Below are positions 33,217-42,585 of a stretch of 64,000 nucleotides of DNA, piece after piece. Under the pieces are notes generated by a model. That model was not told the origin of the DNA, did not search any database, and saw only the letters and a list, made by a program, of their open reading frames with translations. Source of the DNA: Streptomyces sp. 3214.6. Its GTDB lineage: Bacteria > Actinomycetota > Actinomycetes > Streptomycetales > Streptomycetaceae. Numbering within the stretch: the stretch's first letter is position 1; every line of letters starts with the position of its first letter. Made by a program: the position numbers and the translations under genes. The stretch is from the NCBI RefSeq assembly GCF_900129855.1, contig NZ_LT670819.1, forward strand, positions 7,626,001 to 7,690,000, given 5' to 3'.

Positions 33217-35004
33217 CTATCCTGCCCCCTCGCCGTCGTACAGGGCGAGGGCGGTGTTCACCAGGCCGATGTGACTGAACGCCTGCGGGAAGTTGCCCAG
33301 GTGCCGGCCGGCCACCGGGTCGTACTCCTCCGCCAGCAGCCCCACGTCGTTGGTCAGGCCGACGAGCCGTTCGAACAGCTCCCGCGCCTCCTGCGTACGG
33401 CCCGTCATGTGCAGGGCGTCCGCGAGCCAGAACGAGCAGGCCAGGAAGGTGCCCTCGTCACCCGGCAGACCGTCGACGGGCGCGCCGTCGGTGCTGTAGC
33501 GGCGCACCAGGCCGCCGTGCCCGAGTTCGTCGCGGATCGCGTCGACGGTGCCGACCACCCGCGGGTCGTCCGGCGGCAGGAAGCCGACGCGCGGGATGAG
33601 CAGCAGCGAGGCGTCCAGGTCTGCCGAGCCGTAGAACTGGGTGAAGGTGTTGCGCCGCGGGTCGTAGCCCTTCTCGCACACCTCGCGGTGCACTTCGTCG
33701 CGCAGGGCCCGCCAGCCCTCCAGGTCGCCGCGCAGCTTCGGGTACTCCTCCAGCGTGCGGACGGCGCGGTCGGCGGCCACCCACACCATCACCTTGGAGT
33801 GCACGAACTGGCGTCGGCCGCCGCGCACCTCCCACAGGCCCTCGTCCGGCTGCCGCCAGTTCTCGGCCAGCCACTTCATCAGCGCGCTCTGCAACGACCA
33901 CATGTGCGGCTTGGGTGACATGCCGGAGGTGCGGGCCAGCGACAGCGAGTCCATCACCTCGCCGTAGACGTCCAGTTGCAGCTGGTCGACGGCTCCGTTG
34001 CCGATGCGTACGGGCGTGGAGCCGCCGTAGCCGGACAGCCACGGCAGCTCGCACTCGGGCAGCCGGCGCTCGCCCGCGAGCCCGTACATGATCTGCAGGT
34101 CCGCCGGGTCGCCCGCGACGGCGCGCAGCAGCCAGTTGCGCCAGTTCTCGGCCTCCTCCTGGTAGCCGGCCGCCAGCAGGGCGCCGAGGGTGAGGGTGGA
34201 GTCGCGCAGCCAGCAGTAGCGGTAGTCCCAGTTGCGCACCCCGCCCAACTCCTCCGGCAGGGAGGTGGTGAGCGCGGCGACGATGCCGCCGGTGGGGGCG
34301 TAGGTGAGGGCCTTCAGGGTGATCAGGGAGCGGACGACGGCGTCCCGGTGGGGTCCCTCGTAGCGGCAGCGGGCGGCCCACTCCTGCCAGTCCTCGACGC
34401 TGGTGCGCAGCGCCTCCCACGGGTCGACGAGCGACGGCCGGGACTCGTGCGAGGGGTGCCAGGTCAGCACGAACGCCACCGACTCGCCCTCGGCGACGGT
34501 GAACTCCGAATACGTGCGGAAGTCCTCGCCCCAGGTGCGCACGGCCGGCTCGCTGCGGAACCAGACCGCGTCGGGACCGGCGATCGCCACCCGGTGCCCG
34601 TCGACCCGGCGCATCCAGGGCACGACCCAGCCGTAGTCGAAACGCAGCCGCAGCGTGCTGCGGACGGTGACCCGGCCGCGCAGTCCCTCGACGATGCGGA
34701 CGACGTCGGGGGCCCGGTCGCGTTGGGGCATCAGGTCGGTGACCCGGATCGCGCCCTCGGCGGTCTCCCACTCGGTGTCCAGGACGAGGGTGTCGGGCCG
34801 GTAGGCGCGCCGGGTGCAGGCACCCTTCACTCCCTTGGGGGCGATGCGCCAGTGGCCGTTCTCGTCGCCTCCGAGGAGGCGGGCGAAGCAGGCGCCGGAG
34901 TCGAACCGGGGCAGGCAGAGCCAGTCGACGGAACCGTCGACGCCGACCAGAGCCGCGGTCTGTTCGTCGCCGATGAGCGCGTAGTCCTCGATACGGGGGT
35001 GCAC
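33217..35004 (-). CDS. Glycoside hydrolase family 15 enzyme (glucoamylase/trehalase-like)
   Basis: A 595-residue cytoplasmic enzyme: HPRIEDYALIGDEQTAALVG and SVDWLCLPRFDSGACFARLLG are the N-terminal beta-sandwich; the (alpha/alpha)6 barrel begins near LITLKALTYAPTGGIVAALTTSLPEELGG and includes NWDYRYCWLRDSTLTL, WRQPDEGLWEVRGGRRQFVHSKVM (putative acid Glu) and GDEGTFLACSFWLADAL (putative base Glu). Many actinobacterial members are alpha,alpha-trehalases or oligosaccharide hydrolases; activity cannot be fixed by sequence. GTG 35004 directly before HPRIEDY is preferred over the TTG at 35037. The SDR gene follows after 5 bp. Confidence 0.92.
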   Translation of the reverse strand: MHPRIEDYALIGDEQTAALVGVDGSVDWLCLPRFDSGACFARLLGGDENGHWRIAPKGVKGACTRRAYRPDTLVLDTEWETAEGAIRVTDLMPQRDRAPDVVRIVEGLRGRVTVRSTLRLRFDYGWVVPWMRRVDGHRVAIAGPDAVWFRSEPAVRTWGEDFRTYSEFTVAEGESVAFVLTWHPSHESRPSLVDPWEALRTSVEDWQEWAARCRYEGPHRDAVVRSLITLKALTYAPTGGIVAALTTSLPEELGGVRNWDYRYCWLRDSTLTLGALLAAGYQEEAENWRNWLLRAVAGDPADLQIMYGLAGERRLPECELPWLSGYGGSTPVRIGNGAVDQLQLDVYGEVMDSLSLARTSGMSPKPHMWSLQSALMKWLAENWRQPDEGLWEVRGGRRQFVHSKVMVWVAADRAVRTLEEYPKLRGDLEGWRALRDEVHREVCEKGYDPRRNTFTQFYGSADLDASLLLIPRVGFLPPDDPRVVGTVDAIRDELGHGGLVRRYSTDGAPVDGLPGDEGTFLACSFWLADALHMTGRTQEARELFERLVGLTNDVGLLAEEYDPVAGRHLGNFPQAFSHIGLVNTALALYDGEGAG

Positions 35005-35095
35005 GGGGTGCGGGTTCCCAGCAGACCCGGGGGGCAATCAGGGGTGCGGCCGGGAGGGTGACCCCAGGCTCACCGCGGCGCGCTCCCTTCCACCG

Positions 35096-35890
35096 CTACA
35101 CCGCTGCCGGTTCGGCCTGTTCTTCCGTTTCCTTCGCCGCCGCCTGGGCGCGGTCGCGGGCCTCGCGGCGGGCCTGGACCACCCAGCCGAAGGGGACGCC
35201 CGCCGCGAACAGCCACCACTGAATGGCGTACGCGTAGTTCAGGGCCGCGTCCTCCTTGCCGGGCGCCCCGACCAGTTCGGGGCTGTCGCCCTTCGGCTCG
35301 GGTGCGGTCTGCGCGATATAGCCGCCGAGTACCTGGGCGCCGAGCCGCTGGGCCTGCTGCGCGCTGTTGATCAGCATGATCTGCCGGTCCGGCAGCCCCT
35401 TGAGGTTCTTGATGCCGCTCGCCGCGGTCGTCTCGTCGGGCATCAGCCGCCCGGTGACGGTGGTCCGGCCGCTCGGCGGCGCGGGGACCTTGGGGAACAC
35501 GGTCTGGCTCGGACCGTCCGCGGGGATCCAGCCCCGGTTGACCAGCAGCACCTTGCCGTCCGTCAGGACGAGCGGCGTGAGGACGTGGAAGCCGACCGTC
35601 TCGTCGGCGTTGACCCGGCGCCTGACGACGACCTCGTGCGCGGTGTCGAAGGTGCCGGTGGCGGTCACGCTCCGATACCGCTCGCCGCGGGTGACGGTGT
35701 GCCCCGGGGTGGTCAGCCGCTCCACGGGCACCGGATCGGCGCCCAGCGCGTCGGAGACCAACTGGTTGCGCGCGGTGCGCTCGTCGTAGCGGTGCATCTG
35801 CCAGAAGCCCAGCCTGATCATCGTGGGGATGAGGAGGAGAGCGACCAGCGTGAGGATCACCCACTGCCGGGACAACAGGAAGCGGTACAC
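35096..35890 (-). CDS. SURF1 family protein (cytochrome oxidase assembly)
   Basis: A 264-residue protein with a transmembrane helix at each end (LLSRQWVILTLVALLLIPTMIRLGFWQ and YAIQWWLFAAGVPFGWVV), enclosing an external domain with RYRSVTATGTFDT, VLLVNRGWIPAD and TVTGRLMPDET. LGFWQMHRYDER and the C-terminal NYAYAIQWW are family signatures. SURF1 helps insert haem a or assemble aa3-type oxidase. GTG 35890 opens exactly at the first helix (YRFLLSRQ). It is downstream of the zinc-ribbon gene in the same direction, with 70 bp between. Confidence 0.91.
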   Translation of the reverse strand: MYRFLLSRQWVILTLVALLLIPTMIRLGFWQMHRYDERTARNQLVSDALGADPVPVERLTTPGHTVTRGERYRSVTATGTFDTAHEVVVRRRVNADETVGFHVLTPLVLTDGKVLLVNRGWIPADGPSQTVFPKVPAPPSGRTTVTGRLMPDETTAASGIKNLKGLPDRQIMLINSAQQAQRLGAQVLGGYIAQTAPEPKGDSPELVGAPGKEDAALNYAYAIQWWLFAAGVPFGWVVQARREARDRAQAAAKETEEQAEPAAV

Positions 35891-35960
35891 CCCACGACCG
35901 TACAACTCGGTCGTGGGGCGCATTCGGGCGGGTACCGGAAGGGAGGCCTCCGGGGTCGGC

Positions 35961-36194
35961 TCACACCTTGTCGACGATCCCCACCCTGCCCTCCGCGCGG
36001 GCGCAGTGCGCGCCGCAGAACCAGTGCCCCTCGACCTCGACGCCCTGGCCGATGATCTGGACCCGGCAGTGCTCGCAGATGGGGGCCATGCGGTGGATCG
36101 CACAGGAGAAGCAGTCGAAGACGTGCACCGCGCCCTGGGCATGGACCTCGAAGGTCATTCCGTAGTCATTGCCGCAAACTTCGCATCTCGCCAT
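35961..36194 (-). CDS. Cys-rich small protein with three CxxC-type knuckles
   Basis: A 77-residue protein: MARCEVCGNDYG, FDCFSCAIHRMAPICEHCRVQIIGQG and HWFCGAHCARAEG. The pairs CxxC, CxxC, CxxC and CxxxC suggest two structural zinc sites, LIM- or treble-clef-like. FEVHAQGAVHVFDCFSCAIH is a distinctive core that I associate with conserved actinobacterial proteins of unknown function. It lies between the exonuclease and SURF1 genes in the same direction. ATG 36194 lacks a strong ribosome site. Confidence 0.83.
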   Translation of the reverse strand: MARCEVCGNDYGMTFEVHAQGAVHVFDCFSCAIHRMAPICEHCRVQIIGQGVEVEGHWFCGAHCARAEGRVGIVDKV

Positions 36195-36273
36195 GCGCCA
36201 CAGGGTGGGCGCTCGCCCCCGGGCGGGCGAGCGGACGGCGGGCGAGTCGCGCGTCAATCACCCGTACGTACGG

Positions 36274-37287
36274 TCACCCGTCGGCCGGCTCCACGTCCCG
36301 CAGGAGTTGCCCGAAGGCGGCCTCGTCCACGACGGGCGTCCCGAACTGCCGGGCCTTGACCACCTTCGACGTGCCGGATTCGGGGTCGTTGGTGACCAGC
36401 AGGCTGGTCACCCGGGACAGACTCGTGGCGACGTGCAGCCCCGCCTCCGTGGCGCGGTCCTCCAGCAGCTCACGCTCGACCGACGTGTCCCCCGAGAAGG
36501 CGACCCGCATGCCCTGCTTGAGCCTTTTGCCGTCCTCGTACCGCCCGGGGTTGGGGTACGGACAGGCGGGCCTCTTGCGGGACGGCCGCCAACTGCCGGG
36601 CCGGTAACCGCCGTAGCCGCCGCCATAGCCGCCGCCCGGGCCGCTCGCCTGCTGTCCGATCCGGGGCGCGGGCCGGTCGGACCACTCCGTCAGCGGCCGG
36701 CACTCCAGCAGCGGCAGCCGGACTCCGCCCGCCGCCGCGGCCCGCAGACTCGGCCGGAACGCCTCCGCGAGCACACGCGCGTCGTCGAGCGCATGATGTG
36801 CCCGCTGCTGGACGACGCCGAAGTGGGCCGCCAGCGACTCCAGCTTGTGGTTGGGCAGCGGCAGCCCCAGCTCCTTGGAGAGCGCGATGGTGCACAGCCG
36901 CTGCCGCACCGGCGCCTCGCGCTCCGCGCGCGCGTACTCCCGCGCGATCATCTGCCAGTCGAAGACCGCGTTGTGGGCGACGAGCACCCGCCCGTCGAGC
37001 CGGGCCGCGAACTCCTCGGCGACGTCCTGGAAAAGAGGCGCGCCCTGAAGTACCTCGCTCGTCAGACCGTGTATCCACACCGGCCCCGGATCGCGCTCCG
37101 GGTTGACCAGCGTGTACCAGTGGTCCTCGACCTCACCGCGCGCGTCCAGCCGGTAGACGGCGGCGGAGATGATCCGGTCGTCCCGGGCCAGGCCCGTGGT
37201 CTCCACGTCAACGACCGCATACCCCTGGGGATACGCGGTCGGCCACTCCGTGGGGGACGGCGCTGTTGTCGTGTGGTCTTCGAGCAT
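36274..37287 (-). CDS. DEDDh 3'-5' exonuclease with C-terminal BRCT domain
   Basis: A 337-residue protein. Exonuclease motifs are complete: Exo I YAVVDVETTG (DxE), Exo II VLVAHNAVFDWQMI, Exo III-epsilon RAHHALDDARVLAEAF (H and D). After a Gly/Tyr-rich linker (GGGYGGGYGGYRPG) the last 85 residues (RYEDGKRLKQGMRVAFSGDTSVERELLEDRATEAGLH ... TSLLVTNDPESGTSKVVKARQFGTPVVDEAAFGQLL) are a BRCT domain as in DNA polymerase III epsilon-like and DinG-type proteins. A role in DNA repair proofreading is likely. ATG 37287; GTG 37293 is an alternative. Confidence 0.93.
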   Translation of the reverse strand: MLEDHTTTAPSPTEWPTAYPQGYAVVDVETTGLARDDRIISAAVYRLDARGEVEDHWYTLVNPERDPGPVWIHGLTSEVLQGAPLFQDVAEEFAARLDGRVLVAHNAVFDWQMIAREYARAEREAPVRQRLCTIALSKELGLPLPNHKLESLAAHFGVVQQRAHHALDDARVLAEAFRPSLRAAAAGGVRLPLLECRPLTEWSDRPAPRIGQQASGPGGGYGGGYGGYRPGSWRPSRKRPACPYPNPGRYEDGKRLKQGMRVAFSGDTSVERELLEDRATEAGLHVATSLSRVTSLLVTNDPESGTSKVVKARQFGTPVVDEAAFGQLLRDVEPADG

Positions 37288-37533
37288 GGTCACTGAGGAT
37301 ACGGGCCACCACTGACACCTCGTCGCACCTGCCCCGGGACCAGGGCGCGGGAAGCCCTTCGGCTCGTACGGAAGTTCGCCCCCCACGCGCGCGTGCGTGC
37401 GACCGCCGGCTGACGGGCGCACAAGTGTGGGGCGCCGGAGCGCGGTTGACCGGCGACGGCGGGCGGTCGACCGGTCGAGGCGCACGAGCGTCGGTACGAG
37501 GCCCATGACGCCCGGGGTGCCATCCTCCCTCCT

Positions 37534-38244
37534 GTGACGGAACCCACCCACGCCGAGGCCCACGACGCCTCCCTCGGATCCCGGTTGAACTGGCTGCGCG
37601 CCGCCGTCCTCGGCGCCAACGACGGCATCGTCTCCACCGCGGGCCTCGTCGTCGGCGTGGCCGGCGCGACGGACGACCGCTCGGCGCTGTTGACGGCCGG
37701 CCTCGCCGGTCTGCTCGCCGGGTCGATGTCCATGGCGGCGGGGGAATACGTCTCCGTGTCCACGCAACGGGACTCCGAGAAGGCCGCCCTCGCACTGGAG
37801 CGGCGGGAACTGCGCGAGCAGCCAGAGGCCGAACTGGAGGAGCTGACCGAGCTGCTGGAGGAACGCGGTCTGTCCCGGGAGGTGGCCCGGGAGGCCGCCG
37901 TCCAGCTCACGGAACGGGACGCCCTGAAGGCCCACGCGCGCGTGGAGCTCGGCATCGACCCCGACGACCTCACCAACCCCTGGCACGCGGCCTGGGCGAG
38001 TTTCCTCTCCTTCACCGCCGGCGCCCTGCTTCCCCTCCTGGCCATCGTCCTGCCCCCGCCGGTCTGGCGCCTCCCGGTGACGGTCGTGTCGGTCCTGGTG
38101 GCGCTCACCGTCACGGGCTGGGCCAGCGCCCGCCTGGGCTCGGCTCCGCCGGGGCGCGCGGTGCTGCGCAACGTGGGGGGCGGGGCACTGGCGATGGGGG
38201 TGACGTACGCGGTGGGGGCCCTGCTGGGGGCGGCGGGGGTGTGA
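37534..38244 (+). CDS. VIT1/CCC1 family Fe2+/Mn2+ transporter-like membrane protein
   Basis: A 236-residue protein with five hydrophobic segments: LRAAVLGANDGIVSTAGLVVGVAGA, LLTAGLAGLLAGSMSMAAGEYVSVS and three at the C-terminus. A cytoplasmic Glu-rich helical insert (EKAALALERRELREQPEAELEELTELLEERG) is the metal-binding domain of the family. GTG 37534 has no Shine-Dalgarno sequence; CATCCT ends 7 nt before it, so the message may be leaderless (weak inference). Upstream, the 246-bp gap to the exonuclease gene holds a CACGCGCGCGTG copy at 37384 and nothing else that I recognise. Confidence 0.9.
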   Translation: MTEPTHAEAHDASLGSRLNWLRAAVLGANDGIVSTAGLVVGVAGATDDRSALLTAGLAGLLAGSMSMAAGEYVSVSTQRDSEKAALALERRELREQPEAELEELTELLEERGLSREVAREAAVQLTERDALKAHARVELGIDPDDLTNPWHAAWASFLSFTAGALLPLLAIVLPPPVWRLPVTVVSVLVALTVTGWASARLGSAPPGRAVLRNVGGGALAMGVTYAVGALLGAAGV

Positions 38245-38347
38245 GGTGCTGTTGGCGGAGATCGCCAAGAAGCAAGCGCGTACCGTGGGCAATACTTGTG
38301 GGTAACAACGTCTAGCCGGGGCCCACCAGTGGTTCTACGGTCCTTGC

Positions 38348-39276
<929 letters not shown>

Positions 39277-39280
<4 letters not shown>

Positions 39281-39948
39281 ACCCCCGCCTCCCGCTCGCC
39301 GCGTTCGGCCTCGCCACGGCCGTCGACCTGATCTCCCTCGCGGCCGGCTTCGATACGGGGCACGTCCTCGCCAAGCCGCTGCTCATGCCCCTCCTCGCCG
39401 CCTGGGCCGCCCTGCGCGGCGCACCCCGGCCGCTGATCGCCGCCCTCCTGTGCGGCTGGGGCGGCGACGTCCTGCTGCTTACCGACGCCGACCCCGCCTT
39501 CCTCGCCGGCATGGCCTCCTTCGCCGCCGGGCACGTCTGCTACCTGACGCTCTTCCTGCGCGGCGGCCGCCCACGCGCGCGCGGCACCCTCCTCGCCTGC
39601 TGCTACGCCGTCGTCCTGATCGCCACCGTCGCCCTGCTGTGGCCCGGCCTCCCCGCGGACCTGCGCCTCCCCGTCGCCGTCTACAGCACGCTGCTCACGG
39701 CCATGGCCTGCGTCGCCGCCACCCGGCTCGGCCCGGTCGCCGGCGCGGGCGGCGTGCTGTTCCTGCTCTCCGACACCCTCATCGCGACCGGCGTCGCCGA
39801 CCGGCCGCAGCCCCCGCGCCCCGACCTGTGGATCATGCTCACCTACGTCGCCGCACAGTTCCTGCTGGTCCGCGGCGCCCTCGGCGCCCTCGGCGGGCGA
39901 CGCTCGGCGGCGTCGTCGTACGGCGAAGTGCGCTCGACCACCCCCTGA
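39277..39948 (+). CDS. Lysoplasmalogenase-like (YhhN/TMEM86 family) membrane protein
   Basis: A 223-residue protein with about eight hydrophobic segments: VDLISLAAGFDTGHVLAKPLLMPLLAAW, LIAALLCGWGGDVLLL, FLAGMASFAAGHVCYLTLFL and GGVLFLLSDTLIATGVAD. KPLLMPLL, GWGGDVLL, F..GH..Y and LSDTLIA are the family motifs; the Asp residues are implicated in vinyl-ether hydrolysis. GTG 39277 overlaps the hydroxylase stop by GTGA. Together the pair looks like a lipid-tailoring operon. Confidence 0.88.
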
Positions 39949-40002
39949 GCGCAGAGGCGGCCCGCGACGACCGCCTGCCGGCCGCGCCGCTCACCCTGAC
40001 CG

Positions 40003-40959
40003 TCATCCCTTGATCGGCAGCGGCAACGCCGTCAGCAACCCCGACACCGCGACCACCACACCCAGCGTGACGATCTCCACGCGCGCGGGGGAGCAGGCGG
40101 TCAGCGGGTCGGCGGCCCGGCGCAGCCGGGTCCGCGCCCACAGGGCGAGCAGGGCGACCGCGCCGACGAGGAGCACCTTGGCGAGCAGCACGCGCCCGTA
40201 CGCCGTCGTCGTGAGCTGGTCGAGCACGCTCTGCGACGGCATCCGGCGCAGCGAACTGCACAGCCCGGTCGCGGTCACCCCGGCGAACAGGACGGCCGCC
40301 ACACGCGCGTAGAGCCCGAGCAGCGCTGTCCCCGCCTCGCCGCCGCCCCATCGGCGCAGTGTACGGAGCACGTTCAGCAGTCCGCCCGCCCACAGGGCCG
40401 AGCACGTCAGGTGCACGACCGTCAGCCCGGAGCCGATCAGCGGCGTGTGCTCGGTCGGCGGGTGTGCGCGCAGCGCCTCCGCCAGGACGACCGCCGCGAG
40501 CGGCCACAGCTGACGGTCCGGCCGGCGCGAGAGCGCGCACAGCCCGGCCACCGCGAACGCGATCGCCTCCAGCAGCGCGAGGACCCCGCTCCGCGAGCCG
40601 TGCCCGTGCGGCGCCAGCTCTCCGGCCGTCGCGGCGGCGGCGAACCCCACGACGGCCGCGTACGGCGCCCACTCGCCGGGCCGCCCGGCCGGGGCGTCGG
40701 GCAGCCGCCGGGCCAGTCCGCTCCCGAACACCTCGCCCAGCTGCACGGACAGCGCCGCGAACAGCGCCGCCCGCAGCAGCGCGACCACGCCGGAGTCGGG
40801 GGTCGTGGCCTCCCCGGTGCTGTGCGCGGCGACCGACGGCCCGAGCAGGGGGACCAGCGCCCCGAGCCCCACCAGGACGAGCAGCGCAACGGCCCGGCCG
40901 GGGCCGAGGCCGGTACGGCGCGCGGTGTCGATTGCTTCGGTCGGTCGTATGAGGGCCAT
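40003..40959 (-). CDS. CopD-like copper resistance domain membrane protein
   Basis: A 318-residue protein of at least eight helices. VVHLTCSALWAGGLLNVLRTLRRWGG with the conserved His/Trp, LYARVAAVLFAGVTATGLCSSLRRMPSQ and TTAYGRVLLAKVLLVGAVALLALWARTRL are CopD motifs. An N-terminal portion PSVAAHSTGEATTPDSGVVALLR resembles the usual extracytoplasmic loop. There is no CopC domain or copC gene beside it, so copper import or sensing is uncertain. ATG 40959 was chosen over the upstream GTG 40995, which has no supporting ribosome site. Confidence 0.83.
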   Translation of the reverse strand: MALIRPTEAIDTARRTGLGPGRAVALLVLVGLGALVPLLGPSVAAHSTGEATTPDSGVVALLRAALFAALSVQLGEVFGSGLARRLPDAPAGRPGEWAPYAAVVGFAAAATAGELAPHGHGSRSGVLALLEAIAFAVAGLCALSRRPDRQLWPLAAVVLAEALRAHPPTEHTPLIGSGLTVVHLTCSALWAGGLLNVLRTLRRWGGGEAGTALLGLYARVAAVLFAGVTATGLCSSLRRMPSQSVLDQLTTTAYGRVLLAKVLLVGAVALLALWARTRLRRAADPLTACSPARVEIVTLGVVVAVSGLLTALPLPIKG

Positions 40960-41052
40960 GGCAGGATCTTCACCATGTACGACAAAACCGGGCAAGTCGG
41001 CCTGAAACGACCGGGGGGCATGGCGCCCACCCTCGGGTGAATCGTCGGCGGC

Positions 41053-42525
41053 TCAGGGCCAGCGCGCCGGATCGGCCCCCCAGACGCCGGGCGGCCGCGT
41101 CCAGTCGCCCGGGCCGCCGTCGAACGACACCGCCGGAAGGGCGTACCGCAGCCGCCCGATACGGCTGTCGGTCTCCGCGAGCCAGGGCCCCGGGCCCCCG
41201 TACGCCTCGCCGCTCACCTCGCCGTTCGCTTCCCGCCGCTCCTCCTTGGCCATCCCTTTGCCCTCGGCTTCGCCCATCCGGACGCCGTCCGCTCCGTCCG
41301 CCCCGATGCCGCCGTCCCGGCCGACACCCTCGGTCAGCCATGCCGCCGTCCGCGCCAGCGCCAGCCGCACGAACCGACTGCCGCCGTCGTACGACTGTTC
41401 GGTCAGCGCCCGCAGTACGGCCGCCGCCAGCAGATAGCCGGTGCCGTGGTCGAGGGCCTGCGCGGGCAGCGCGCCGGGCCGCTCGGCCGAGCCCTCGACG
41501 GTCGCGATGCCGGTGGCCGTCTGCACCAGGCTGTCGAAGCCGCGCCGCCCGCTCCACGGCCCGTACGCGCCCCACGCCGACACCTGCGCCACGACCAGCC
41601 CGGGCCGGCGCTCGGCCAGCGCCTCGGGGGAGAGCCCGAACCGGTCCAGGGCACCCGGCCGGTACCCCGTGACCACGACGTCCGCCGCCGCGAGCAACTC
41701 CTCGAAGGCGCGCCGGTCCGCGGTCAGGTCCAGCAGCGCGGAGCGCTTGCCGAAGTCCGTGTCGGCGTGCTGGTCGGCAAGCTCGGGCAGGTGGGGCGCG
41801 TCGAGACGCAGGACGTCCGCGCCCAGCAGGGCGAGGGTGCGGGTGGCGACCGGCCCGGCGAGCACCCGGGTCAGGTCCAGGACGCGCAGCCCGGCGGCGG
41901 GCAGCAGCGGGGCGCCCTCCAGCGGAGCGAACGCACGCGCGCGTGCCCCGTCCAGTCGGCCCCGCTCGACCAGGGGGCGGGCGGCGACGGCGGCCGCCTG
42001 CTCGTGCGCGGCCCACTGTCCGGGCGTGCGCAACGCGACGGCCAGACCCCCGGCCGCGTACACCGTGTTCTCCACGTCCAGGGCGCAACGCTCGGCGAGC
42101 GCCGCTTCCACGGCGGCCGGGGCGGTGTCCTCGGGGTGCGCGGTGAGGTCGAGCGCCTTCAGCAACCGCGCGCGGTGGTGGGGGTAGTTGGCGTGGGTGC
42201 GCACCCATCCGTCGGCCGTGCGCCAGAACCGCGACAGCGGGGCGAACAGGACCGGCGGCCGCCCGTCGAGAAGCACCTGGCGCTCGCTGGTGAACGCGGT
42301 GGCCACCGCCCCGTCGTCCACCCGGACCTGGGGCGCCTTCGCGAGGCCGGCCCGCCGCGCCCCCAGTTCGGCGGCGGCCAGCGCGCACGCGCCCGTACAG
42401 GCCCGCGCCAGCTCCCGGACGGGAAGGCGCCCCTGGAGAGCACCTTCCCGCACCACGGTCGACACCCGCGGCAGCAGAGCGGGGTCGCCGCCCACCGCGG
42501 ACCAGGCAATCTCGATACCAGTCAT
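41053..42525 (-). CDS. CaiB/BaiF (class III) CoA transferase family protein with rearranged domain order
   Basis: A 490-residue protein. GLRVLDLTRVLAGPVATRTLALLGADVLRLD, which is the N-terminus of normal class III CoA transferases, appears only near residue 215. The first 200 residues resemble the C-terminal part of such enzymes (FAPLSRFWRTADGWVRTHANYPHHRARLLKALD). The C-terminus ends soon after QALDHGTGYLLAAAVLRALTEQ and a Glu/Gly-rich low-complexity stretch. This looks like a permuted or tandem-degenerate form; Asp residues are present in the transferase core (YADTDFGKRS-like). ATG 42525. The CoA donor and acceptor are unknown. Confidence 0.83.
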   Translation of the reverse strand: MTGIEIAWSAVGGDPALLPRVSTVVREGALQGRLPVRELARACTGACALAAAELGARRAGLAKAPQVRVDDGAVATAFTSERQVLLDGRPPVLFAPLSRFWRTADGWVRTHANYPHHRARLLKALDLTAHPEDTAPAAVEAALAERCALDVENTVYAAGGLAVALRTPGQWAAHEQAAAVAARPLVERGRLDGARARAFAPLEGAPLLPAAGLRVLDLTRVLAGPVATRTLALLGADVLRLDAPHLPELADQHADTDFGKRSALLDLTADRRAFEELLAAADVVVTGYRPGALDRFGLSPEALAERRPGLVVAQVSAWGAYGPWSGRRGFDSLVQTATGIATVEGSAERPGALPAQALDHGTGYLLAAAVLRALTEQSYDGGSRFVRLALARTAAWLTEGVGRDGGIGADGADGVRMGEAEGKGMAKEERREANGEVSGEAYGGPGPWLAETDSRIGRLRYALPAVSFDGGPGDWTRPPGVWGADPARWP

Positions 42526-42585
42526 GACCGCACTATGCAGCAGTGACCGATCACCGTGAGGAATCCACATGGGTCCTACACGGAC

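Noticed and set aside
41053-42525. Frameshift or pseudogene in the CoA transferase
   Set aside because: The domain order is odd but the frame is continuous with normal codon use, so rearrangement is the better reading.
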